DNA of 64,000 nucleotides, taken from positions 186,001 through 250,000 of the forward strand of contig NZ_JBFAPA010000012.1 in NCBI RefSeq assembly GCF_040675465.1, written 5' to 3'. Shown here in pieces: positions 16,101 through 23,821 of the stretch (the stretch's first letter is position 1; each line of letters begins with the position of its first letter). The stretch comes from Kibdelosporangium sp040675465. GTDB taxonomy: Bacteria > Actinomycetota > Actinomycetes > Mycobacteriales > Pseudonocardiaceae. Below the pieces are notes generated by a model that saw only the letters and a list, made by a program, of their open reading frames with translations, was not told the origin of the DNA and searched no databases. Position numbers and translations under genes: made by a program.

Positions 16101-16276
16101 AGGCGGAACGCGGCTGGCGCGGCCGGATCGAACGCGACCCCGGCGCCCGGTACGTGGCCGCGCTGATCGACCTCGGCCGCCCGCCGATCAGCGTCTTCAT
16201 CGAGCCGGACCGTGAGCTGGCCGCCGTGCTCGCCGAGCTGGAAGCGTTAGGGGACCGCCGTGCCGACGTTCGATGA
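13175..16276 (+). CDS. SARP (BTAD) regulator with AAA ATPase and TPR domains
   Basis: A 1033-residue transcriptional activator of the large SARP class. Residues 1-95 are an OmpR-type winged helix, and about 100-235 the BTAD domain. An AAA ATPase follows at about 225-500, with Walker A GDGGIGKT at 256-263 and Walker B LLVVEDVQLAD near 363. The C-terminal half is alpha-helical TPR-like repeats (EAAEIEPDDPDPWVELAEVQ). Such proteins switch on secondary-metabolite or stress genes and use the ATPase to gate activity. No biosynthetic cluster is adjacent, so it may act on the divergent SnoaL/cupin pair, the downstream SRPBCC gene or distant targets. The start ATG lies at 13175. Confidence 0.9.
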   Translation: MVRIRLFGELAVWVNDSPLVLPASRKACALLAWLAAHPGAHLRSRLAAEFWPEVLDASARASLRSAIWTLRSHLGAAGDHLHTDRDNVSLIDVEVDLHDFDRVDPLAAERLSRDELLHRFDAEWVLDLRERYEDKRAALLGDLAARAEAAGDLDKAAEWARQRASLRPLDEAAGREVIRLLTMTGERSAAVAAYTRLAGRLRTELNVLPAKETSELVDTTAEVSGQLVGRDREIAALLEVWNRTAHATGATIAISGDGGIGKTRLTTELMAAVTHTGALTATGTATLLGGTTPFGPWTELIDDLTAELGPLPQDKPWAAELARVLAGAAPGRGSQPATEPGFDRIRFFEAVVELIAWACRERAVLLVVEDVQLADSSTVELVAHVGRRIVRMPVVLVVTRRRLPPRADVDAVLGALRGRGALAIDLEVRPLEPSAVGKLVRGTVPDAEVAQIVSLADGNPLIALESARDPVAGVQGAIRAAISRLRGPARLFVEFLAVAGRDLDQAELAQLPIPGDPVRAATEALGAGLLRTKGETIGFRHALLSEAVYNDLAAPLRARLHAALADALRRRAGRNARRSAAEIARHLRLAGKDHLAVAHLVTAAAHARTVSALAEAAALLTEAAEIEPDDPDPWVELAEVQAWRGLLAESDTAFDRAIQAIPVLDTAARAGAWLRRGRWLRGGICHPRESQRSYRAALDMVQNDTADPLARVEVLAGVAWAESVAGDPAQAEHLLDQAAAITREHGTTNLLNHDLGCARGHALLRAGRFVESYAPLVAAAAAATRAGRPDMAYSCMTSAASAAACAGEFDRALEFADRCLPLVVPNGLIGLAVYAYSAQATVLRRLGRLAEASAAVDRAAMFAERIGLSTVDGLVHYDRGMLAHDTQDWATAAAELEKAIQAHGSISIPLARLHRANALAWFGKLDEAEAELRATALEPLTPADFPDTLVARMARVQARIALNRGDLALARKRLREAERGWRGRIERDPGARYVAALIDLGRPPISVFIEPDRELAAVLAELEALGDRRADVR

Positions 16277-16649
16277 CCACGCCACCAGCCCGGCCCCGGT
16301 CGAGGAGGTCTGGAAGCTGCTCTACGACCCGGCCCGGTTCCCCGAGTGGTGGGCCGGGATCGAGACCGTGGAATCGTCCACAACGGACCGGTACACGATG
16401 TACCCGGCCGGGTATCCCGACTACCCGATGCCGCAGGCGCTGAGCACCGACCGGACCAATGGGACGGTCGCGATCTCCTGCCTGGTCTCGGATCTGCGGT
16501 TCGAGTGGCGGCTGAGCGCCACCGACCACGGTACCGAGATCACCGTGCACGTGGAGATCCCGGCCGCCGAGGCGCACCGGCTGACCGGTCAGCAGGACGT
16601 CATCCGCCGCTCACTGAAGTCTCTCGCGGAACTGGCGGCGGCGCACTGA
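16260..16649 (+). CDS. SRPBCC (START-like) family protein
   Basis: A 129-residue protein with the SRPBCC/polyketide-cyclase-like hydrophobic-pocket fold: PVEEVWKLLYDPARFPEWW at the start and a long C-terminal helix (QQDVIRRSLKSLAELAA). It may bind a small lipophilic ligand or help ring closure, but no catalytic residues are diagnostic. It begins with a GTG inside the last 17 bases of the SARP gene, so translation is coupled. Its 3' end overlaps the convergent MMPL gene by 50 bases, which is unusually long. Confidence 0.8.
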   Translation: MPTFDDHATSPAPVEEVWKLLYDPARFPEWWAGIETVESSTTDRYTMYPAGYPDYPMPQALSTDRTNGTVAISCLVSDLRFEWRLSATDHGTEITVHVEIPAAEAHRLTGQQDVIRRSLKSLAELAAAH

Positions 16650-18684
16650 GCTGGCGGGACAGGGCGGAAGGCCACCAGATCCGCCGTCCCACATCCACGG
16701 CGAGCGCGGGAACCAGCAACGACCGCACGAGCAAAGTGTCCAGCAGCACGCCGAACGCGACGATGAACGCGATCTGCGCCAGGAACAGGATCGGGATCAC
16801 CGACAGTGCCGAGAAAGTCGCCGCCAGCACGACACCGGCCGAGGTGATCACACCACCGGTCAACGTCAACCCGCGCAGGGTGCCGTCACGGGTGCCGATT
16901 CTCAGCGCCTCCTCGCGAACCCGGGTCATCAGGAAGATGTTGTAGTCGATGCCCAGGGCGACAAGGAAAACGAACCCGAACAGCGGCACGCTCGGGTCCG
17001 AGCCGGGGAAGTCGAGGATGTGGTTGAACACGATCGCCGACACGCCCATGGTCGCGCCGAACGACAACACCACAGTGGCGATCAGCAGCAGCGGAGCCAG
17101 CAACGACCGCAGCAACAGCGCGAGCACGACGAAGATCACCAGCAGCACGATCGGGATGATCAGCGCCCGGTCCCGTTCGGACGTTCGCTGCGTGTCGAGC
17201 TGGATCGCCGTGGCACCGCCGACTTTCGCGTCAGCGCTAGGCACTGCGTGCACGGCCGTACGCAACCGGCCCACGGTGGCGATGGCCTCCTCGGAGTCGG
17301 CCGGGTTCGCCAGCACAGCCTGGATCTCGACGCGCCCGTTCACCACCCGCGGAATGGGCGTTACCTCAGCGACACCGTCCACTTTGGCGGCAGCGGCCAC
17401 AGCCTGAGCCTGGGACTCGTTGGCGATGATGACCGCCGGTGAGCCGAGACCTGCCGGGAAGTGGCGGCTGAGGACCTCCTGACCGGTCACCGAGTCCACT
17501 TTGGTCAGGAACACGTCGGTCTGGGCCGTCCCGGAGGCCTTGAGCTGCGGCACGAACGCGACACCCACCAACAGGACCAGCGTCGTGACCACCCACGTCG
17601 CCCGCGGGCGGGCGCCGACCATCCGCGCGATCCGGGCCCAGACGCCGGTCTTCTCCGGGTGCGGCGAGCCCAGTGCGGGCCGGAACGGCCAGAACGCCCC
17701 GCGCCCCAGCAAAGCCAGCGCGGCGGGCAGGAACGTGGTCGACGCGAGCAGCGAGGTGCCGATGCCGATCGCCGCCACCGGACCGAGGCCCTTGTTGGAG
17801 TTGAGATCGCTGAACAACAGGCACAGCACGCCGAGAATGACCGTCCCGGCCGAAGCGGCGATCGGTTCGAGCGTGGCCCGCCAGGCGACCCGGATCGCGT
17901 CATACCGGCTGGGGGTATCCCGCAACTGTTCCCGGAACCGCGAAACGGTCAGCAGCGCATAGTCCGTCGCCGCACCGAACACCAGGATCGACAGGATGCC
18001 CTGGCTCTGCCCGTTCAACGCCAGGACATCGTCACGAGCCAACGTGTACACGACCAAGCTGGCCAGACCGAGCGCGAACCCGGCGGACACCAGCACGAGC
18101 AGCGGCAACACCGGACTCCGGTACACCACCACCAGAATCAAAGCCACTACAGCACCCGCGACGATCAGCAGCACGCCGTCGATGCCGCCGAACGACGCCA
18201 CCAAGTCCGAGATCAGCCCGGCCGGACCGGTGATGTGCACGGCGAGATCGGTTGGACCAGTGCCGAACGCGGCTCGGACCGCCTTGACGACGTCCACCGG
18301 CTTGCCGCCGGCCGCGATCGGCACGATCAACTGCGCGGCGGCGTTGTCGTTGCGCGGTGGGCGGAACTTGCCGATGGGGCCGACCACCCCGGGTACCTGG
18401 GCGACGCGAGTGGCCAGACCGTCCAGATAGGCCCAATCATCCGCTGTCAGCCCACCCTGGTGCTCCGCGATGATGATGCCCGGCAGCAGTTCCTGCGGCA
18501 CGAACGTTTTCTGTTCGTTGGCCACCGCCGTCGCCTCGGCCGACTTCGGCAGGAAGGCGGCGTTGTCGTTCTTGGCGACCTCGGACAGCTTGCCGGTGAA
18601 CGGCCCGCCGAATCCGCCGAGCCCCAGCCACACCACCACGAGCAAGGCGGGCAGCACCCAGCGGAGTCTGGACGTCCTGGTCAT
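16600..18684 (-). CDS. MMPL-family (RND) exporter
   Basis: A 694-residue inner-membrane transporter of the MMPL type, which in mycobacteria exports lipids using the proton gradient. It has the usual plan of one N-terminal helix, an extracellular loop domain (about 30-160), five helices (about 165-340), a second helix and loop (about 365-500), then five more helices. The MMPL motif FGAATDYALLTVSRFRE lies in the first half and LGIDYNIFLMTRVREE in the second; both Asp residues needed for proton relay are present. It is a single gene with a short 5' region. Cargo is unknown, possibly lipid or toxic organic compounds. Confidence 0.9.
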   Translation of the reverse strand: MTRTSRLRWVLPALLVVVWLGLGGFGGPFTGKLSEVAKNDNAAFLPKSAEATAVANEQKTFVPQELLPGIIIAEHQGGLTADDWAYLDGLATRVAQVPGVVGPIGKFRPPRNDNAAAQLIVPIAAGGKPVDVVKAVRAAFGTGPTDLAVHITGPAGLISDLVASFGGIDGVLLIVAGAVVALILVVVYRSPVLPLLVLVSAGFALGLASLVVYTLARDDVLALNGQSQGILSILVFGAATDYALLTVSRFREQLRDTPSRYDAIRVAWRATLEPIAASAGTVILGVLCLLFSDLNSNKGLGPVAAIGIGTSLLASTTFLPAALALLGRGAFWPFRPALGSPHPEKTGVWARIARMVGARPRATWVVTTLVLLVGVAFVPQLKASGTAQTDVFLTKVDSVTGQEVLSRHFPAGLGSPAVIIANESQAQAVAAAAKVDGVAEVTPIPRVVNGRVEIQAVLANPADSEEAIATVGRLRTAVHAVPSADAKVGGATAIQLDTQRTSERDRALIIPIVLLVIFVVLALLLRSLLAPLLLIATVVLSFGATMGVSAIVFNHILDFPGSDPSVPLFGFVFLVALGIDYNIFLMTRVREEALRIGTRDGTLRGLTLTGGVITSAGVVLAATFSALSVIPILFLAQIAFIVAFGVLLDTLLVRSLLVPALAVDVGRRIWWPSALSRQLSAPPPVPRETSVSGG

Positions 18685-18726
18685 ACCGGTCCCCTTCGCT
18701 CGGTGCGCGGGGACCGTATCAAGTTG

Positions 18727-19068
18727 TCAGCTCAACAGCCGCCGAAGGATCCAGATGGCCACCACCGCTCCTAGTGCGAACGGCACCGGGTTGCGCCGGA
18801 TCGTGGCGATCAGCTGTTCGGCCGGCTGGGCCACCGGGTCCGGGAGCTTCTCGGCGGCCGCGTGCTGGGCCTTGTCCATCGCCGCGTCGGCCTTGGTGGC
18901 CGCGACCGAGGCGGTGTGCATGGCCTTGTCACGCATCTCGCCGGCCTTCTCACGGGCCCGCGCCGGCACGTTCGCCTTGTAGGCCAACGCTTCCGCGGTG
19001 TCGCTGAGGCGGCGGCGGGCGTCCGCGATGTCCTGGCGGATCTCCGCTTCGGTCTGGTGCTCGCTCAT
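18727..19068 (-). CDS. DUF3618 membrane-associated protein
   Basis: A 113-residue protein of the DUF3618 type: an acidic helical start (EAEIRQDIADARRRLSDTAEAL), a long amphipathic helix rich in Ala and Lys, and a C-terminal membrane helix (PFALGAVVAIWILRRLL). It overlaps the holin-X gene by ATGA, and this pair is common in actinobacteria. Its role is not established; envelope-stress or membrane-organising roles are plausible. The reading frame extends far upstream, but the ATG at 19068 is fixed by the overlap and homology. Confidence 0.8.
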   Translation of the reverse strand: MSEHQTEAEIRQDIADARRRLSDTAEALAYKANVPARAREKAGEMRDKAMHTASVAATKADAAMDKAQHAAAEKLPDPVAQPAEQLIATIRRNPVPFALGAVVAIWILRRLLS

Positions 19069-19463
19069 CGGTGCACCCCTTCCCTGACTGCGGCGATGTC
19101 GTTCTTCACGCTGGCGGCGGCCTCCTCGGGCACGGGCGGCGTGGCCTTGCTGACCTGCGACTTCCCGATGAGCGCGGCCACCAGGGCGATCACCAGCAGC
19201 GCCGCGCCGACCAGTAGCGCGGCCAGCCAGGCCGCCATGACCAGCGCCAACGCCAGGATCGCGGTGGCGACCAACGCGCCCGCCCCCAGCAACGCCAGCA
19301 CACCCGCGGCGCCGAACATCCCGGCGCCGATCCCGGCCCGCTTGCCCTTCTGCCTCAGCTCGGCCGCGGCCAGCCGCATCTCGTCGCGGACCAGCCTGGA
19401 CAGCTGCTCGGACGCGTCCGAGACCAGCTGGCTCACCGAACGGTCGTCCGTCTTGATGGACAT
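19065..19463 (-). CDS. Actinobacterial holin-X (phage-holin-like) membrane protein
   Basis: A 132-residue protein of the Act-holin-X family (formerly DUF1469). A cytoplasmic amphipathic helix (SQLVSDASEQLSRLVRDEM) is followed by two closely spaced hydrophobic helices (about 44-70 and 72-98) and a polar tail. Despite the name, these are chromosomal proteins of unknown function, not part of a prophage here. It is the first gene of a two-gene unit with DUF3618. The ATG at 19463 follows a purine-rich GGAGG-type site. Confidence 0.8.
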   Translation of the reverse strand: MSIKTDDRSVSQLVSDASEQLSRLVRDEMRLAAAELRQKGKRAGIGAGMFGAAGVLALLGAGALVATAILALALVMAAWLAALLVGAALLVIALVAALIGKSQVSKATPPVPEEAAASVKNDIAAVREGVHR

Positions 19464-19514
19464 GCCTCGGGCCTCCTTCCCGGTCTGGAAGGGGCATACC
19501 CACCCAGAGCGGAA

Positions 19515-20426
19515 CTAATCCGGTCGTCCACTGTGGACGGAGTGGACCGTCCGGGCGGCCACCGCGCGCAGCTTCTCCGGGTTGGCGACGTTGTGGATCT
19601 CCACGACCCGGCCGTCGGCGTCCACCTCGAGGCTCAGCGTGGAGATCACCCGGCCCGCGCCGGTGAACATCACGCCCAGGCCACCGTTCAGCTCGACCAG
19701 TTCGACGTTCATCTCCGACGGCAGCACGCCTTCGTACGCGCGGGTGCCGACGGCCGCGAACCAGACGGCCACCTTGTCGGCGCCGGTGATCGGCCGCATC
19801 GCCTGGCGCACCTTGCCGCCGCCGTCCGTCCACAGTGTCACGTCCGGCGCGAGCAACTCCATCAGCCCGTTGATGTCGCCGCCGGTCGCCGCGGTCAGGA
19901 AGCGCTCGGTGACGGTTCGCTGCTTGGCGCGGTCGGCGTGGAACCGGGGGCGCCGGGCCTGGACGTGGCTGCGGGCGCGGTGCGCGGCCTGGCGCACCGC
20001 GTCCTCGGACCGGTCGACCGCGTCGGCGATCTCGCCGTAGCTGAACCCGAACGCCTCCTTGAGCACGAACACCGCCCGTTCCAGCGGGCTCAGCGTCTCC
20101 AGCACCACCAGCAGGGCCATCGACACCGAGTCCGCCGCGGCCACGTCCTCGGCGGTGTCGGTGCTGGTCAGGATGGGTTCCGGCAGCCACGGGCCGACGT
20201 AGGTCTCGCGGCGGCCGCTGACCGCCCGCAGCCGGTCCATGGCCACGTTCGTCACGATCCGCACCAGGTAGGCCTTGGGGTCGGCGACCTGCGAACGGTC
20301 CGCGGCCGACCAGCGCACCCAGCTGTCCTGCACCGCGTCCTCGGCGTCCGCCGCGGTTCCCAGGATCCGGTAGGCGACCGAGAACAGCAGGTTGCGGTAC
20401 TGGCCGAAAGTCGACTCCGGGATCAT
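19515..20426 (-). CDS. ECF41-type sigma factor with SnoaL-like C-terminus
   Basis: A 303-residue extracytoplasmic-function sigma factor. Regions 2 and 4 (about residues 8-170) are followed by a SnoaL-like domain (about 185-300) that regulates activity in this class in place of a separate anti-sigma factor. The diagnostic ECF41 motif DGGGK is present (TLWTDGGGKVRQAMRPITG). Its ATG at 20426 overlaps the stop of the upstream flavoprotein gene (ATGA). ECF41 factors usually sit beside a redox enzyme that they transcribe, as here. An ECF41-like promoter lies ahead of that gene at 21601-21628. Confidence 0.9.
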   Translation of the reverse strand: MIPESTFGQYRNLLFSVAYRILGTAADAEDAVQDSWVRWSAADRSQVADPKAYLVRIVTNVAMDRLRAVSGRRETYVGPWLPEPILTSTDTAEDVAAADSVSMALLVVLETLSPLERAVFVLKEAFGFSYGEIADAVDRSEDAVRQAAHRARSHVQARRPRFHADRAKQRTVTERFLTAATGGDINGLMELLAPDVTLWTDGGGKVRQAMRPITGADKVAVWFAAVGTRAYEGVLPSEMNVELVELNGGLGVMFTGAGRVISTLSLEVDADGRVVEIHNVANPEKLRAVAARTVHSVHSGRPD

Positions 20427-21568
20427 CGCGTGTACCGGCCGCCACGCCGCCACGCGAACAGGCCGGCGGCGGGCATCTTCTTCAGCCGCTGGAACGACGG
20501 CCACGGCGCGGAGCTCACCGTCTCCTTGTACCAGACCGCGCGCCGCCCGGTCAGGCTCAGCCGCTTGGGCGTCTCGTCCGGACGGACGAACTGGATCACC
20601 GCGTCGGCGCGGCCCAGGCTGACCGGGATGTGGAGGTAGCCGAACCGGAACCGCTTGGGCTGCTTGCCGTTCAGCTCCCGCACGATCGACGTCCCGGCGT
20701 GCACACCGGTCGGCATGCCGCTCTGGCAGGTGCCGTGCATGAGGCCGTAGGCCTGCTGGACCGCCGCCGAGTCACCGACGGCGTACACGTTCGGGTTGGA
20801 AATCGACCTGAGCTGGGGATCGGTGACGATCCGGCCGTGACCGTCGACCTCGAGCCCGGCCTTGGCCGCCAGCGGGGAGACCCGGACGCCGCTGGTCCAC
20901 AGCACCAGGTCGGCCTCCACCGTCTCGCCGGTCAGCTCGACCGCGTCCGGGCGGATCTTGACGATCTCGACGCCGCTGCGCACCTCGACGCCCAGCCTGG
21001 CCAGCGACTCCTGGAGGTAGGCCTTGGCCTTCGGGCCCATCTGCGCGCCCGGTTCCTGACGGCCGAGCAGGACCACGTGCAGGTCCGGGTGGCGTTCGGC
21101 GATCTCGGCCGCCACTTCGACGCCGGTCAGGCCGCTGCCGCAGACCGCCACGGTGTTCGCGTTCGTCAGCCGTCCGGCCAGCAGTTCGGCGTCCTGGGCG
21201 GTGTTCAGTGTGTACGCGTGATCGTCCGCCCCGGGGACCGTCGCCGTGTCCGCGACGCTGCCCAGCGCGTAGACGAGCTTGTCGTACCCGATTGTGTGTT
21301 CGTCGTCGACACGGACGGTATGCGCGTCGATGCCGGTGACCCAGCCCTGGACGAACTCGATGCGGGTGCCCTCGAGCAGTTCGGGGATCCGCAGGTCCGC
21401 CAGCTGTTCGCCGGCCGCGGTCTGGTGCAGCCGGAGTCGTTCGGTGAACCGCGCGGTCGCGTTCACGAGGGTGATGGTGACGTCGTCGCGCCGCTTGGTC
21501 CGCGCCGCGAGGGTGATGGCGGCTGTCATGCCCGCGTAGCCGCCGCCGAGAACCACGATCCTGGTCAT
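20423..21568 (-). CDS. NAD(P)/FAD-dependent oxidoreductase (type II NADH dehydrogenase-like)
   Basis: A 381-residue flavoprotein with two dinucleotide-binding domains. The FAD motif is GGGYAGM (8-14) and the NAD(P)H motif GSGLTGVE. A second FAD contact, NPNVYAVGD, lies near residue 260. The family includes type II NADH dehydrogenases and related disulphide-reductase-fold enzymes. It is the first gene of the ECF41 operon and is probably that sigma factor's target. Its 5' region has both an ECF41-type promoter and a CRP-like box. Electron acceptor unknown. Confidence 0.85.
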   Translation of the reverse strand: MTRIVVLGGGYAGMTAAITLAARTKRRDDVTITLVNATARFTERLRLHQTAAGEQLADLRIPELLEGTRIEFVQGWVTGIDAHTVRVDDEHTIGYDKLVYALGSVADTATVPGADDHAYTLNTAQDAELLAGRLTNANTVAVCGSGLTGVEVAAEIAERHPDLHVVLLGRQEPGAQMGPKAKAYLQESLARLGVEVRSGVEIVKIRPDAVELTGETVEADLVLWTSGVRVSPLAAKAGLEVDGHGRIVTDPQLRSISNPNVYAVGDSAAVQQAYGLMHGTCQSGMPTGVHAGTSIVRELNGKQPKRFRFGYLHIPVSLGRADAVIQFVRPDETPKRLSLTGRRAVWYKETVSSAPWPSFQRLKKMPAAGLFAWRRGGRYTR

Positions 21569-21600
21569 CTGCCGGTCCCTTCTCGTTGTGTCGACCTCGA

Positions 21601-21647
21601 GACGGGCAGCGCGTGAACTGACGTGACATTAGGTGACCCAGGTCACA
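21601..21647 (-). promoter_or_regulatory. ECF41-like promoter and upstream CRP-like box
   Basis: On the minus strand, TGTCACG (21628-21622) and CGTC (21604-21601) are 17 bases apart and about 35 bases ahead of the flavoprotein ATG at 21568. This matches the known ECF41 preference for TGTCACA and CGTC. Just upstream, TGTGACCTGGGTCACC (21647-21632) fits the CRP consensus TGTGA-N6-TCACA at nine of ten positions. Confidence 0.55.
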
Positions 21648-21693
21648 TCGACATCGCCTGCGCCTGGGCCGACCGCTGAGCGGCGGTCGCCGT

Positions 21694-22596
21694 CTAGACG
21701 GACCAGGCGTCTGGGCGGCGGCCGTCGATGTCCGTGAAGCCGTAGTCGCGGGAGAGTTTGGCGGCGGTCACGGACTTCTGGTTCCACCGTGCGCGGTCCG
21801 GGTCGGCAGCGAGGGCGGCGACGGCGCGGCCGACGAACCGGGGCGACTCGGACTCGGCGAACTCGGGCGGGGCGCCGGACTCCAGGGCATCCCGCCAGGT
21901 CTCCTCGGTGACGTTGTAGGCGTCGAGCATCATCTCGGAGCGCAGCCAGCCGGGGGTGACGGCGACGGCGGTACACCCGTGCGGGGCCAGTTCGTGGCCG
22001 AGGGAGAACGCGAGGCGGTTCACCGAGGCCTTGGCCAGGTCGTAGAACGCCGAGATCCGGTACTCGGTCCGGTTGTGCTTGGCGGTGCCGTCGGTGATCT
22101 CCACGTGCAGGCCGCCCGGCTGGTCGATCATCAACGGCAGCAGGTGGTGCGCGGTGATCAGGTGGGTATCCACGCCGAGGCGCAGGATCCGCAGGCCCCG
22201 GTCGAGGTCGTGGTCCCAGATGGGGGTGTTCCATTCGGCGGGGCCGCCCTTGAGCCGTTCGGCGCCCCAGATGTCGTTCACCAGGATGTCGATGTGCCCG
22301 TGGTCGGCCCGGATCCGGGCGGCGAGCTGCTCGACCTCGACCGGGTCGAGGTGGTCCACCTGGTCGGCGATTCCCTTGCCGCCCAACCGGGTCACCAGCT
22401 CGGCGGTCTCCTCGATGGTCTCCGGCCGGTCGTAGTCCGACGCGCCCGACCCATTGGCGCTGCTGCGCCCAGTGCAGATCACCGTCGCTCCGGCCTCACC
22501 CAGCGCGGCGGCGATCCCTCGTCCGGCCCCACGAGTCGCGCCCGCGACCACGGCGACCCGTCCGGCCAGGGCAGTACTGTCCGGCGACCACGTCAC
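21694..22596 (-). CDS. SDR-family oxidoreductase
   Basis: A 300-residue short-chain dehydrogenase/reductase, a little longer than the usual 250. The cofactor motif GATRGAGRGIA (TGxxxGxG type) starts near residue 19. In place of the classic YxxxK, the active site reads YDLAKASVNRLAF, which keeps Tyr and Lys. It uses a GTG start at 22596. It is divergent from the MarR gene, with MarR-type repeats between, so it is a likely target of that repressor. Substrate unknown. Confidence 0.85.
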   Translation of the reverse strand: MTWSPDSTALAGRVAVVAGATRGAGRGIAAALGEAGATVICTGRSSANGSGASDYDRPETIEETAELVTRLGGKGIADQVDHLDPVEVEQLAARIRADHGHIDILVNDIWGAERLKGGPAEWNTPIWDHDLDRGLRILRLGVDTHLITAHHLLPLMIDQPGGLHVEITDGTAKHNRTEYRISAFYDLAKASVNRLAFSLGHELAPHGCTAVAVTPGWLRSEMMLDAYNVTEETWRDALESGAPPEFAESESPRFVGRAVAALAADPDRARWNQKSVTAAKLSRDYGFTDIDGRRPDAWSV

Positions 22597-22709
22597 GATT
22601 CGATCGTCGCATTTCCCGGCCCCTCCGGCAAATCGCTTCGACGGATCACCGGATTGCCCGATCGGGCGGCTGACCGCGGAGGTGACCGGCGTCTCTCGCG
22701 TCCAAGTAA

Positions 22710-22735
22710 TTGATGTGTCAATATTGACGTGTCAA
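22710..22735. promoter_or_regulatory. MarR-type operator (direct repeat)
   Basis: TTGATGTGTCAA at 22710-22721 is repeated as TTGACGTGTCAA at 22724-22735, a 14-base period, with the palindrome TCAATATTGA at the join. It lies 16 bases ahead of the MarR start codon, in the gap to the divergent SDR gene, and is AT-rich against its surroundings. This is the expected site for autoregulation by the adjacent MarR protein. Confidence 0.65.
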
Positions 22736-22751
22736 TGAGATGGGGTGTGTG

Positions 22752-23204
22752 ATGGCCGGGCGGATGACGGAGTACGAGTTGTCGGTGTGGCGGTCGCTGC
22801 TGGACACGACGGACGATCTGCGAAGGGTGCTGACCGCGCAGCTGCAGGAGTCGGGTGTCTCCAGCGGGGACTACCGGGTGCTGCTGGCGTTGAGCGAGGC
22901 CAGGGAGCACCGGCTGCGGTCGTCCGAGCTCGCCGCCGGGATCGACTGGGAACGCAGCCGGCTCAGCCACCACCTCGGCCGGATGGAACGCCGCGGCCTG
23001 ATCCGGCGGGACGACTGTGCCACGGACAACCGGGGCGCGGAGGTCGTGCTCACCGATGAAGGCGCCGAGGCGTTCCGCAGGGCGGGCCGGCCGCACCTGC
23101 GCGCGATCAAGCGGGTGTTCGCGGATGCCTTGTCCGCGCAGCAGTTCGAGGCCCTCGACGACATCCTGACCACCCTGCGCAAGCACATGGAGGCGACGAC
23201 ATGA
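22752..23204 (+). CDS. MarR-family transcriptional regulator
   Basis: A 150-residue winged-helix regulator. The MarR core (about 30-120) has the recognition region ELAAGIDWERSRLSHHLGRME and the wing GAEVVLTDEG. Such proteins are repressors released by phenolic or oxidant ligands. The ATG at 22752 has a GGGG-rich site upstream; an in-frame ATG at 22740 falls too close to the operator. It overlaps the next gene by ATGA and is first in an operon with two redox enzymes. Confidence 0.85.
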   Translation: MAGRMTEYELSVWRSLLDTTDDLRRVLTAQLQESGVSSGDYRVLLALSEAREHRLRSSELAAGIDWERSRLSHHLGRMERRGLIRRDDCATDNRGAEVVLTDEGAEAFRRAGRPHLRAIKRVFADALSAQQFEALDDILTTLRKHMEATT

Positions 23205-23821
23205 GCATCGCCATCCTCGGCAGCGGCCACATGGGGCCGATCATCGCCCGGGTCGCGGCCGAGGCGGGGTACGACGTGTCGATCGCCAACTCGGGCGACC
23301 CCAGGAACATCGAGCTGATCGCCCAGGTGCTCGCCCCGGGCGCCACGGCGAAGTGGGCGGCGGACGCGGTGAGAGACGCCGACATCGTCGTGCTTTCCCT
23401 GCCGGTGCACCGGTTCCCGGAGCTGGACCCGGACCTGGTCGCGGGCAAGCTGGTGATCGACTCGATGAACTACTGGCCGCCGGTCGACGGCGTGCAGGAG
23501 ATGTTCGAGGACGGCCGGCGCGGCAGCAGTGAGATCGTCGCCGCCCGCCTCGCGAACTCCACGATCGTGAAGACCTTGAACCACCTTGGCTACCACGAGC
23601 TCGACGAGGACCGGAACACCGGACGCGCCCTGGGCGTCGCGGGCGACGACACGACCGCGACCAAGACGGTGGCGGAGCTGATCGAACGGATCGGCTACGA
23701 CGCCGTGCTTTTGGACAGCCTCGCCGACGGGCGGCTGCTGGAACCCGGCGGCCCGGTCTTCGGCGCGCGCCTGACCCGCGCCGGGTTCGAAGCGGCCATT
23801 GAGAAAGCGAGACTGTCGTGA
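23201..23821 (+). CDS. NADPH-dependent F420 reductase-like protein
   Basis: A 206-residue Rossmann-fold protein. Its N-terminus, MSIAILGSGHMGPIIARV, carries the GxGxxG dinucleotide motif, and the length and sequence fit the NADPH:F420 oxidoreductase (Fno) / NADP-binding family. Fno moves hydride between NADPH and the deazaflavin F420. It overlaps its neighbours on both sides (ATGA ahead, GTGA-type behind), and the next gene is a luciferase-like enzyme, many of which use F420. Together they suggest an F420-linked reaction controlled by the MarR protein. Confidence 0.8.
   Translation: MSIAILGSGHMGPIIARVAAEAGYDVSIANSGDPRNIELIAQVLAPGATAKWAADAVRDADIVVLSLPVHRFPELDPDLVAGKLVIDSMNYWPPVDGVQEMFEDGRRGSSEIVAARLANSTIVKTLNHLGYHELDEDRNTGRALGVAGDDTTATKTVAELIERIGYDAVLLDSLADGRLLEPGGPVFGARLTRAGFEAAIEKARLS

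Noticed and set aside
19065..19463. Holin-X gene as evidence of a prophage
   Set aside because: No lysin, structural or integrase gene is near, and this family is a normal chromosomal one in actinobacteria.
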